Part shown: one piece after another, positions 16,365 to 24,138 of the stretch
Layout of the letters: each line of letters opens with the position of its first letter
Position numbering within the stretch: position 1 is the stretch's first letter
Source of the DNA: JAJNBA01 sp963842295
Lineage (GTDB): Bacteria > Actinomycetota > UBA4738 > HRBIN12
Direction of reading: 5' to 3'
NCBI GenBank assembly: GCA_963842295.1
Contig: CAWJFY010000009.1
Span: forward strand, 434,001-498,000
DNA: 64,000 bases
The notes under the pieces: model-generated
Told to the model about the DNA's origin: nothing
The model's input: the letters and a program-made list of their open reading frames with translations, nothing else
The model's database searches: none
Made by a program: the position numbers and the translations under genes

Positions 16365-17351
16365 TCACCCCCGGCGAGCACTCCACTCGAGCAGGAGATC
16401 GCGCTCCTTGTCCGGGGTGAGCCCCGCCTTGAGCGGCGGCAACCCACGCTGCCGATCCCAGGCGAGCGTCTCGGCGATCGTCTGGTCGAAAGGACGCGGT
16501 CGCAACCCAGCAGCCATCGCCTTCCCCGCGTCGTAGGCGTGGAACCCGGGGAGGTGCGGATGCCACATCGGGAACCAGGTCTCATGTTGGTCACCAAGCC
16601 CGAGCACGAAGTCCTGATCGGCCCAGACCAAGGTGGTGTCGGCGCCACCCGCGACCCGAGCCGACTCGAGAACGCTGCCCGTCGTCGCCGGCTCTGCCGG
16701 TCCGACGACGCCGTAGGTGGCCGTGTCGGACGCCTCGACCCGCTCCAGGACGAAGGTGCCGAGATCCCTCGCATCGATCCCCTGGATCGGCGCATCCGGC
16801 GGTCCGGCGGCGAGCATCTCGCCGCCTGCCGCCGCCCGGCGCGCCCAGTACGTGAAGCGATCGGTCGGATCGTGCGGCCCCACGATGTAACCGGGCCTGA
16901 TCACGAGGAGCCGCCCGGCGAACGCAGCGGCGGCCTCGACCTCGCACGCGACCTTGAGCGGGCCATAGGTCTCCTCCGTCACCTCCTCCGTCTCCGGGAA
17001 CGGAGGCTGATGCGTGGGTGTTTCCTCCGTGGCTCCCACCGGGAGGTCGTCGGGATGGACCGAGAGCGACGAGACCAGCGTGTAGTGCCCGATGCGGTCA
17101 CCGATCGCCGCCGCGAGGTTCCTGACCTCCCGCGGCACGAACGCGCAGGTATCCAGAACCGCATCCCAGGATCGCCCGGCTAGGAGCTCCAGTCCGTCCT
17201 TCCGGTCGCCGTGGAGGTGTTCGACCCGCGAGAGATCCTCAGGCTCGGACTCGCCGCGGTGGAAGACCGTCACCTCGTGACCGCGCCGCGCCGCCTCCTC
17301 GACGAAGGCGCGTCCGAAGAACCGGGTGCCGCCGATGGACAGGATCCTCAT
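16365..17351 (-). CDS. NAD(P)-dependent epimerase/reductase of the extended SDR family
   Basis: A 328-residue protein with an N-terminal Rossmann motif 'IGGTRFFG' (6-13), 'VTVFHRGE' after strand 2, and 'VSSLSVHPDD' before the active region; 'YGPLKVACE' supplies the Tyr-x-x-x-Lys pair. The pattern is that of the atypical extended SDR group related to isoflavone reductase-like and CSP41-type epimerases. Substrate unknown. It runs in the same direction as the downstream-coded aldolase region with a 57-bp gap, and converges on the hydrolase gene with 13 bp between them. Confidence 0.83.
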   Translation of the reverse strand: MRILSIGGTRFFGRAFVEEAARRGHEVTVFHRGESEPEDLSRVEHLHGDRKDGLELLAGRSWDAVLDTCAFVPREVRNLAAAIGDRIGHYTLVSSLSVHPDDLPVGATEETPTHQPPFPETEEVTEETYGPLKVACEVEAAAAFAGRLLVIRPGYIVGPHDPTDRFTYWARRAAAGGEMLAAGPPDAPIQGIDARDLGTFVLERVEASDTATYGVVGPAEPATTGSVLESARVAGGADTTLVWADQDFVLGLGDQHETWFPMWHPHLPGFHAYDAGKAMAAGLRPRPFDQTIAETLAWDRQRGLPPLKAGLTPDKERDLLLEWSARRG

Positions 17352-17408
17352 CCGCCGGACCCTACCGTCCTCGGCCTCAGCCGCCTTCCCTCGCGGCTCG
17401 GGACTCGC

Positions 17409-18428
17409 TCAGGCGGCCGATCCCTCCATAGCCGACGACCACTCGCCGTCGCGAGCGAGCCCGTTCATCCGCGCGCGATGCGCGAGCGCCGCCTGCGCCG
17501 CCTCGACGTTGGAGGCGTCGCCGCGCCATGCCTTGAGCGGACCCTGCTGCAGCGCTCTCCCGTAAGAGAACGAGATCTCCCACGGGGCGCCGCCCAACCG
17601 GTTGATCTCGTTCAGTCTGCTCGTCGCCTCCTCGTCCGTCATCCCGCCGGACAGGAAGACGATCCCCGGCACCTCCTCTGGGACGTGGGCCCGGAGCGTG
17701 CGCAGGGTGGCCTGCGCGATCGTGGCGTCGTCGGCCTGCGTCGCAGCACCCTTCCCGGGAACCACCATGTTCACTTTCAACAGCGTCCCCGCGAGATCGA
17801 CGCGATGATCGGACATCTGCGAATAGAGGGCGCGCAACGCGCGCCCGGTCGCGTCCTCGCATGCGGCGATGTCGTGATCGCCGTCCATCAGAACCTCCGG
17901 CTCCACGATCGGCACGATGTCGCCTTCTTGACAGAGAGCTGCGTACCGCGCCATCGCGTGGCCGTTGGCGAGCACCGCGAAGTCGGTCGGCCGTCCGTCG
18001 CCGATGAAGTAGGTCGACCGCCACTTCGCGAACCGGGCGCCGAGCTGACGGTACTCGGCCAGTCGCTCGCGCAAGCCGTCGAGCCCCTCCGTCACGGTCT
18101 CACCCTCGAACAGGGCGAGGGGCTTCGCTCCCGTGTCGACCTTGATCCCGGGGATCGCGCCGGTCTTCTCGAGCAACTCGGTCAGGGGCGTCCCGTCATC
18201 GGCGGACTGACGGATCGTCTCGTCGAACAGGATCACGCCGGAGATGTGGTCACCGAGTCCCGGTGTGGAGAACAGGAGCTGTCGATACGCGCGCCGGTTC
18301 TCCTCGGTGGACTCGACGCCGATCTGGTCGAAGCGTTTCTCTATCGTCCCGCTCGACTCGTCCGCCGCCAGGATCCCCTTCCCCGGAGCGACCAGCTCTC
18401 GGGCAGTTTCGCGCATCGGATGCTCCAT
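17409..18428 (-). CDS. Class I fructose-bisphosphate aldolase
   Basis: A 339-residue Schiff-base aldolase, the family's usual length. 'GKGILAADESSGTIEKRF' (17-34) is the N-terminal signature, 'IVPIVEPEVLMDGDHD' precedes the active site, and the Schiff-base Lys218 lies in 'GTLLKVNMV'. 'FLSGGMTDEEATSRLNEIN' is the phosphate-binding region. It splits or forms fructose-1,6-bisphosphate in glycolysis and gluconeogenesis. GGAAAGGAG lies about 12 bases before ATG 18428. Actinomycetes more often rely on class II aldolase; whether one is also encoded cannot be seen here. Confidence 0.95.
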   Translation of the reverse strand: MEHPMRETARELVAPGKGILAADESSGTIEKRFDQIGVESTEENRRAYRQLLFSTPGLGDHISGVILFDETIRQSADDGTPLTELLEKTGAIPGIKVDTGAKPLALFEGETVTEGLDGLRERLAEYRQLGARFAKWRSTYFIGDGRPTDFAVLANGHAMARYAALCQEGDIVPIVEPEVLMDGDHDIAACEDATGRALRALYSQMSDHRVDLAGTLLKVNMVVPGKGAATQADDATIAQATLRTLRAHVPEEVPGIVFLSGGMTDEEATSRLNEINRLGGAPWEISFSYGRALQQGPLKAWRGDASNVEAAQAALAHRARMNGLARDGEWSSAMEGSAA

Positions 18429-18640
18429 CCCGAACCCCGCTCCTTTCCTTCCCTCCGGCGCTCCTGCACGCCGGCTTCGGTCCCGCTCTGGCTACTTCCT
18501 CCGGCCATCCCGTCCTGGCCTGCCTACGAAGAGCGAACAGCGCCCAGCGCAACCATTCCCCAGCCTACGGCGAGCTCAGGAGGACGGGCAATCGACTACC
18601 TCGACTTAGGTACCCGGCGGGCACCGCCGATAAGCAGAGC

Positions 18641-19483
18641 ATGCGGCGATACCACCACCACTCGAGGCTCGCGATCATCCTCACGGTCACGCTGGGACTG
18701 GTCACGCCGATGGCGGCCAACATCGTCGGGGCGCAGGCCGGCGCGCTCGACCTTCCCGCCCGTCAGGCCCTCGTGGCCGATGCGCCGAGCCGCCCACGCG
18801 GCTTCGCGCCACCGTCGTCCGGTGATCGCCGCCCCGACCCGGCCCGGATCGCCCGGATGGCCGAGCGCAACGCCCGCTGGACGAACGTGCTCGTGCGCGT
18901 GCCTCGCACGCTTCCTGCCTTCGGCCGTCCGTCGGCAGACTCTTCACAGGTGGGCGTCGTTCCGGCGGGGTCCAAGTACTACGGCCTCCCGATCGTCGCA
19001 TGGGTCGAGACCGTTTCGGCCGACGGTCGATGGGGGCTCGTGGAGCTCCCCTATACGTGGCCCCGGCGTGAAGGCTGGATCCGACTCCGGGGCCTGGTGC
19101 GCGACGAGACCCGCGTGCAGGTGGACGTCGACCTCTCGCAGCACCTGGTCACCGTTCGGAAGTTCGGCAAGGTCCTGTTCCGAGCCCCCGGCGCGACCGG
19201 GTCGTCCTCCTCGCCAACCCCGATCGGCGAATACTTCGTGACCGACCGCGTGCCGTTCTCAGCCGGCAGCGCCCTCGGTTCTTTCGCGTTCGGCATCAGC
19301 GGCATCCAGCCTCGCCTTCCCGCCGGCTGGTCGGGTGGGAACCAGCTCGCGATCCACGGCACCAACAACCCGTCGTCGATCGGTCGAAGCGTGAGCGCCG
19401 GTTGTGTCCGCGTCTCCGAGTCGACGCTCGACCGGCTGCTTCCTCTGCTGAGGTACGGCACGCCGGTGATCGTCCACGCCTAG
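18641..19483 (+). CDS. Exported L,D-transpeptidase (YkuD family) with SH3-like domain
   Basis: A 280-residue envelope protein. A signal peptide spans residues 1-32. An SH3-like region (about 80-150) is followed by a YkuD catalytic domain (about 155-280) with 'HGTNNPSSIGRSVSAGCVRV', giving His239, Cys255 and Arg257. L,D-transpeptidases form 3-3 peptidoglycan cross-links or attach proteins to peptidoglycan. The start at ATG 18641 gives a good signal peptide; upstream sequence in frame is not signal-like. The 212-bp gap back to the aldolase start holds the divergent promoters; no clear motif was found there. Confidence 0.91.
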   Translation: MRRYHHHSRLAIILTVTLGLVTPMAANIVGAQAGALDLPARQALVADAPSRPRGFAPPSSGDRRPDPARIARMAERNARWTNVLVRVPRTLPAFGRPSADSSQVGVVPAGSKYYGLPIVAWVETVSADGRWGLVELPYTWPRREGWIRLRGLVRDETRVQVDVDLSQHLVTVRKFGKVLFRAPGATGSSSSPTPIGEYFVTDRVPFSAGSALGSFAFGISGIQPRLPAGWSGGNQLAIHGTNNPSSIGRSVSAGCVRVSESTLDRLLPLLRYGTPVIVHA

Positions 19484-19548
19484 CGGTACACCAGGCGCCC
19501 GATCGTTCGGGGTCGTCCACTCCCGCAGCCGAGGTAGCGCATCGTGGA

Positions 19549-21426
19549 TCACCCCGAAGGCTCAGACCGCAGGTGGGTGATGGCGGCGATCGCTCCCGCC
19601 GCTGCCACGACGATCACCACCACGAGCCCGCCAGGCCCGCCCGTCCGCACACCGAGCCGCTCTGCCAGGAGCCCAGCAACGACGAGCGCCACGAGACCCG
19701 TAGCGGGCGCCAGCGCCACCCGCATCGAGAGTGACCCCCCTCCGAAACGGATCGCCCAGCCGGCACCCGTGAGCGCGATCACCGCGAGCGAGGACACCGA
19801 CCAGGCCACGAGCGACGCTTCCGATGGTCGCTCCGGAGCGACGGGTCGCGCGGGCGGTGGCGGAGGACCCGAGACGACGGCCATCCACCCGTTCGTCTTC
19901 CACTCGGGGTGGGCATCGACCGCTCGAGCGAAGCCGGCGAGATGGGATCGGAGGATCACGATGATCGGATCGTGCGGCAGCAGTGAACGAGCCGCTCGCC
20001 AGATCTCCCGGGAGACATCGTCGAAGCCCGACACGTCCGGACGAAGGGTCGGTCGCCCCTCGACGAGGAGCTCGGGGTCGCCGAGATAGACCGTCGAGCC
20101 CAGAACGAGAGAGGCGGGGAGCTCCGCTCGGATCCGCCGCATCACCGGCACGGTCCCGAAGTCGCCCTCCGCCCTGGGCTCGTCCACCACGACGATCGCG
20201 GGACGATCGGCATCCGCCAGGTACCGGCCCAGCGTGTGGAACTCGGCCAGAGGTCGGTCCTCGCTCCACGGCTTCCTCGTCCGCCAGGTCTCCCATGCGA
20301 ACGTCACGGAGAAGATCAACGCCACGATCGCGAGGAGAGCGGCGGCGGCAGCGGCGGCCGCCCCCAGCCTTCCTCGCACCCAACCGACCGCAGCCACGAG
20401 GCCGAGCGCGCCGAGGAGCGGGATCGCGAGCGCGAAGGAGAGAGCGCGTTGCAGCGGCACGGTGCGGCCGGCGACGTAGACGAGGGCGACGGCGGCCGGG
20501 ACGAGAGCCCAGGGGACGAGGAGCCAAGCAGCGCGACGCCGTGGCGAGTCACCGGCGCCGGTGGCCAGCCACGCGCCGCCCATCGCTGCGGCACCCGCAG
20601 CCGCGGGGAGCCGGTAGCGAGCGAGCTGATCCGAGAGGTGTCGGTCCACCGAACGGCGCGACAGACCTATCGGCGCGCGTGGGATCCCGGGTGTCCCCAG
20701 CAGGAGCGCCGCGATACCGAGGCCGGCGCCTGCCGCGACGGTCGTCCCCACGCGCCCGGACCCGGTCGAGGCCAGCGGGCGACCCCGCCGGCGATCGCGG
20801 AGCGACGCCGGCAGGCACGCGAGCGCCAGCACGCCGAGGAGCACTGCGAAGAGGAGCGCGAATTGCCAATGCACGAGCCACGCCGCGAGGAGCGCCGCGG
20901 CACCGAGTGCCCGCCCCGGGCCGCCGCCGGCCGCGCGGAGCGCGGCGGCGCCGGCCATCAGCAGCAACGGCTCGACCAGGAGCTGGTCGAGGTAGCCGTT
21001 CGCGGCGAGCGCCACGTGGACGGAGGCTCCGGTCGCCACCCCTGCGAGAGCGATCCCCCATCCGGGCACACCAGGGATCGCCCCTGCGAGGGCGGCGGCC
21101 GCCAGCGCGATGGCGGCCGCGACCACAGCCGGAAAGACGTACGCGAGATCGCGGACTTCGGCGCCGGTGACGGCCGACAGGGCGGAGAGCACGAGCGGCA
21201 ACCCCGGACGATCTGCGTTGGTGTTCAGTGCCTGCGCTCGTCCCTCGAAGGCGGGGAGGGCAGCGAGGCCGAGTCCCGCCACGACCTCGGATCGCCAGAC
21301 ATGCTGCGACGTGTCGCTGCCGGCAGGCGCGACCCCCGTTCCATTCACGGCATAGCGCCCGAGGAACACCAGGAACGGCACCACCACACAGGCCGCCAAG
21401 CCGACGGCGAGCGCGAGCCGCCTCAC
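19549..21426 (-). CDS. Polytopic membrane protein, GT-C-like, function unknown
   Basis: A 625-residue integral membrane protein starting at a GTG that overlaps the stop of the preceding gene (GTGA). At least ten hydrophobic segments are visible between residues 5 and 410, then a soluble stretch with 'AIVVVDEPRAEGDFGTVP' and 'HDPIIVILRSHLAGF', then two or three more hydrophobic segments near the C-terminus. A first loop with several charged residues ('GSDTSQHVWRSEVV') recalls the catalytic loop of GT-C glycosyltransferases, but no motif proves it. The coupling to a maltokinase-like gene may hint at carbohydrate or envelope work. Confidence 0.6.
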   Translation of the reverse strand: MRRLALAVGLAACVVVPFLVFLGRYAVNGTGVAPAGSDTSQHVWRSEVVAGLGLAALPAFEGRAQALNTNADRPGLPLVLSALSAVTGAEVRDLAYVFPAVVAAAIALAAAALAGAIPGVPGWGIALAGVATGASVHVALAANGYLDQLLVEPLLLMAGAAALRAAGGGPGRALGAAALLAAWLVHWQFALLFAVLLGVLALACLPASLRDRRRGRPLASTGSGRVGTTVAAGAGLGIAALLLGTPGIPRAPIGLSRRSVDRHLSDQLARYRLPAAAGAAAMGGAWLATGAGDSPRRRAAWLLVPWALVPAAVALVYVAGRTVPLQRALSFALAIPLLGALGLVAAVGWVRGRLGAAAAAAAALLAIVALIFSVTFAWETWRTRKPWSEDRPLAEFHTLGRYLADADRPAIVVVDEPRAEGDFGTVPVMRRIRAELPASLVLGSTVYLGDPELLVEGRPTLRPDVSGFDDVSREIWRAARSLLPHDPIIVILRSHLAGFARAVDAHPEWKTNGWMAVVSGPPPPPARPVAPERPSEASLVAWSVSSLAVIALTGAGWAIRFGGGSLSMRVALAPATGLVALVVAGLLAERLGVRTGGPGGLVVVIVVAAAGAIAAITHLRSEPSG

Positions 21427-22748
21427 CTCGACTCCTCGAGCAGCGCGGGGAGCGCGCGATCGGGAACGTAGCGCCATCCGGGCAGATACCTCGCCGCGTA
21501 GATGAGCTCGTGGAGCTCCTGGGCGACGCGAAAGGGACGCAGCAGTGGCTCGTCGAACAAGGAGGAGGCTCCATGATCGGCGAGCTCGCTCCGATACGAC
21601 TGCAGGCAGGCCCCGGACGCATCCCTGATCCACCCCGCCACGGATCCCCCTCGCCGTCGTTGCACGATCCTGCCCACGTGGTCGAGAGACTGCACGAGGG
21701 AGGCCACGTCGCGGGCCGGAGGGCCGGGGAGGGTGGCGGGATCGAGCGGGTCTCCGTCCAGATCCGAGACCGCGAGTCCACCCTCCCAGCTGAGGAATTG
21801 ACCGACGTGAAGATCGCCGTGGATCGGGATCGTGACGGTCTCTCGGCTCCGAAGCTCGAGGAGCTCCTCGCGGATCCATTCCGCGCGTACTGGGAGCCGT
21901 GAGCTTTCGCCGTCGTTCGCCGAGAGGGCGGCATCGAGGTCGGCTTCCGCGTTCCTTCGCCATTCGGCGACGGAGTGCTCGCCGGCCGCCGCCGCCGGCG
22001 CCGGCAGCACGTCCGTCGGAGTTGCGAGCGCCACGTGGAGGCGGGCGGTGATCGCGCCGAGCGCGGCGGCCGGCTCGATCGTGTCGGCGGATCGACCGTC
22101 GAACGATCGCTCCAGGAGCTCGACGTACCAGTCCCAGCCGTCTCGGGCGCGGGGCAGGTACGTGGCGATCGAGGCGAGGGGCGCAACCCCGTCGGGATGC
22201 CGCCAGGAGGCGTTCCCGAGCGGAGCCGGCATCTCCTCGAACCCGGCGGCCTCGAGATGAGCCGGAAGCAGCATGGGTCGTTCGTTGCCCGGCGTGATCC
22301 ACACGAATCGCTTCACGACGGCTTTGCCCCCCACGACGATCGACTCGTTCGACTGATACACCTCGATCGGCCTCTCGCCCCTCCAGGGGGCGACCGCCCC
22401 GAGCCGACGGAACGTGGATCGCTCGCTCCCGCGACCCGTGACGGCTCGCGCAAGGAGCTCCTCAGCGATGCCGTCTCCCGAACGCGCTCGACGGAAGCCC
22501 TCCCCTTCCTCCACGAGGGCCGACGTGAAACATCGGGAGGCGTCCTCGAGGACGAGCAGCCAACGACCGAGACCGAGATCGAGCTGATCGACCAACAGGG
22601 GAGCCTCGAGCGGTTGCCGGCCCATCGCAAGACGGGCGGGCAGGAACTCGGATGGGTTCGTGGATGCAACCCTGCCCTCCAGGTCGCTCGCGCGTCGTTG
22701 AGCGGGCACATCGCGGAGTGTAAGGATGACGCGAGGCAGCCGATCCAT
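21423..22748 (-). CDS. Maltokinase-like phosphotransferase (aminoglycoside phosphotransferase fold)
   Basis: A 441-residue protein of maltokinase length. An N-terminal cap region (1-110) precedes a kinase fold: 'IVVGGKAVVKRFVW' gives the ATP-binding Lys, 'AHLEAAGFEEMPAPLG' and 'RARDGWDWYVELLERSF' resemble the maltokinase middle region, and 'HGDLHVGQFL' (from His310) with 'SDLDGDP' (about 328-334) supplies the catalytic and metal-binding Asp residues. Maltokinase makes maltose-1-phosphate for the GlgE route to alpha-glucan. No treS or glgE is nearby, so the substrate is uncertain. ATG 22748 is the best start. Translationally coupled to the following membrane protein gene. Confidence 0.72.
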   Translation of the reverse strand: MDRLPRVILTLRDVPAQRRASDLEGRVASTNPSEFLPARLAMGRQPLEAPLLVDQLDLGLGRWLLVLEDASRCFTSALVEEGEGFRRARSGDGIAEELLARAVTGRGSERSTFRRLGAVAPWRGERPIEVYQSNESIVVGGKAVVKRFVWITPGNERPMLLPAHLEAAGFEEMPAPLGNASWRHPDGVAPLASIATYLPRARDGWDWYVELLERSFDGRSADTIEPAAALGAITARLHVALATPTDVLPAPAAAAGEHSVAEWRRNAEADLDAALSANDGESSRLPVRAEWIREELLELRSRETVTIPIHGDLHVGQFLSWEGGLAVSDLDGDPLDPATLPGPPARDVASLVQSLDHVGRIVQRRRGGSVAGWIRDASGACLQSYRSELADHGASSLFDEPLLRPFRVAQELHELIYAARYLPGWRYVPDRALPALLEESR

Positions 22749-22808
22749 CGTCACCCGGGACCAGGAGCACGCAGCCACGAACCAGAGCGAAGGAGAAGGC
22801 GAGGACCC

Positions 22809-24092
22809 ATGACCGAGCCGCTGACCGTCGTTTTCATGCCCGAGAGCGCCTACGGACCGACGAACAACTGCATCGGCATCGGGAAGATCCTCGAACAGCG
22901 AGGGCACCGCGTCGTCTTCGCGGCCGAAGCCTCGTGGAGAGGCAGGCTCGAGCCACTCGGCTTCGAGGAAGACCTCGTCGACCTCGCACCGCCAGCTGAG
23001 GGAGATCAGGATGCCGGCCAGTTCTGGACCGACTTCATCACCGAAACGGCCCCCGAGTTCCGCAAACCGACGATCCAACAGCTGGACACCTTCATCAGGC
23101 CGGTCTGGGCGTCGCTGATCGACGGCGCGAGGTACTGCGAGCCACAGCTCCGTGAGATCCTGGCCAGAGCGCAGCCAAACGTGATCGTCGAGGACAACGT
23201 GAGCGGCTTCCCGGCGCTACTCACGCACGGGGCACCGTGGGTGCGGATCATGAGCTGCAACCCCCTCGAGATGAAGGATCCGGATCTGCCCCCAACCTTC
23301 AGCGGCTACCCGATCGATGACGCATCCGGGTGGGAGGAGTTCCGTGCGGAGTACGACAGGACACATCGGGAGCTCTGGTCGGGATTCAACGAGTGGATGC
23401 TCGAACAAGGTGCACCCGCTCTCCCGGATCTTGAGTTCATCCACGAGTCGGACCATCTGAACCTCTCGATCTATCCGGACGCTGCCGACTACCTTCGGAC
23501 GCTGCCACTCGCCCCCACCTGGCATCGGCTCGAATCCTCGGTGCGCGGTACCGAGGAGCCGTGGTCCGTGCCCGAACCTGTCCTCGACGGCGATGGATCC
23601 CTCGTCTACCTGTCGCTCGGGTCGCTCGGATCGGCCGACGTCGACCTGATGCGCCGGCTCGTCGAGGTGCTTTCGCGGACGCGCCATCGGTACATCGTGT
23701 CGAAGGGTCCGCGGGGGGACGAGTTCGAGCTGGCCGACAACATGTGGGGGGAGGCTCGAGTGCCGCAGACGAGCATCATCCCGGACGTCGACCTCGTGAT
23801 CACGCACGGGGGGAACAACACCGTCACGGAGTCGCTGCACTTCGGGAAGCCGATGGTCGTCCTTCCCCTGTTCTGGGACCAGTACGACAACGCGCAGCGG
23901 ATGCACGAGCTCGGCTACGGCGTGCGGCTCGCCACCTACGCCTTCTCCGACGACGAGCTCATCGGCGCCGTCGACGGTCTGCTTGCCGACGAGACCCTCC
24001 GCTCGAACCTGGACGCGCTCGGCGACCGGATCCGGGATCAGAAAGGCACGCAACTCGCCGCCGATCTGATCGAGAGCGTCGGCGGCGCATGA
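22809..24092 (+). CDS. MGT-family (UDP-glucuronosyltransferase-like) glycosyltransferase
   Basis: A 427-residue GT1-type glycosyltransferase. The N-terminal acceptor half starts with 'VVFMPESAYGPTNNCIGIGK'; the C-terminal half has 'LVYLSLGSLGSAD' and the donor-binding signature 'THGGNNTVTESLHFGKP' (332-348) ending in 'LFWDQYDNAQR' with Asp357-Gln358. It is cytosolic or loosely membrane-associated and should glycosylate a small molecule or lipid. Acceptor unknown. GGAGAAGG lies upstream of ATG 22809. Divergent from the maltokinase-like gene with a 60-bp gap, which suggests but does not prove related function. Confidence 0.86.
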   Translation: MTEPLTVVFMPESAYGPTNNCIGIGKILEQRGHRVVFAAEASWRGRLEPLGFEEDLVDLAPPAEGDQDAGQFWTDFITETAPEFRKPTIQQLDTFIRPVWASLIDGARYCEPQLREILARAQPNVIVEDNVSGFPALLTHGAPWVRIMSCNPLEMKDPDLPPTFSGYPIDDASGWEEFRAEYDRTHRELWSGFNEWMLEQGAPALPDLEFIHESDHLNLSIYPDAADYLRTLPLAPTWHRLESSVRGTEEPWSVPEPVLDGDGSLVYLSLGSLGSADVDLMRRLVEVLSRTRHRYIVSKGPRGDEFELADNMWGEARVPQTSIIPDVDLVITHGGNNTVTESLHFGKPMVVLPLFWDQYDNAQRMHELGYGVRLATYAFSDDELIGAVDGLLADETLRSNLDALGDRIRDQKGTQLAADLIESVGGA

Positions 24093-24138
24093 TCGGCTTC
24101 TCCACCCGTGCCCACGTCGAGGGTCGTCGGCTTGGGCT

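Noticed and set aside
19983..21471. Plus-strand Arg-rich open frames opposite the membrane protein
   Set aside because: Low-complexity Arg/Pro content and lack of motifs mark them as shadows.
22517..22535. Second parS site
   Set aside because: Only the half GTGAAACA fits (11 of 16 positions) and it lies inside the maltokinase-like gene.
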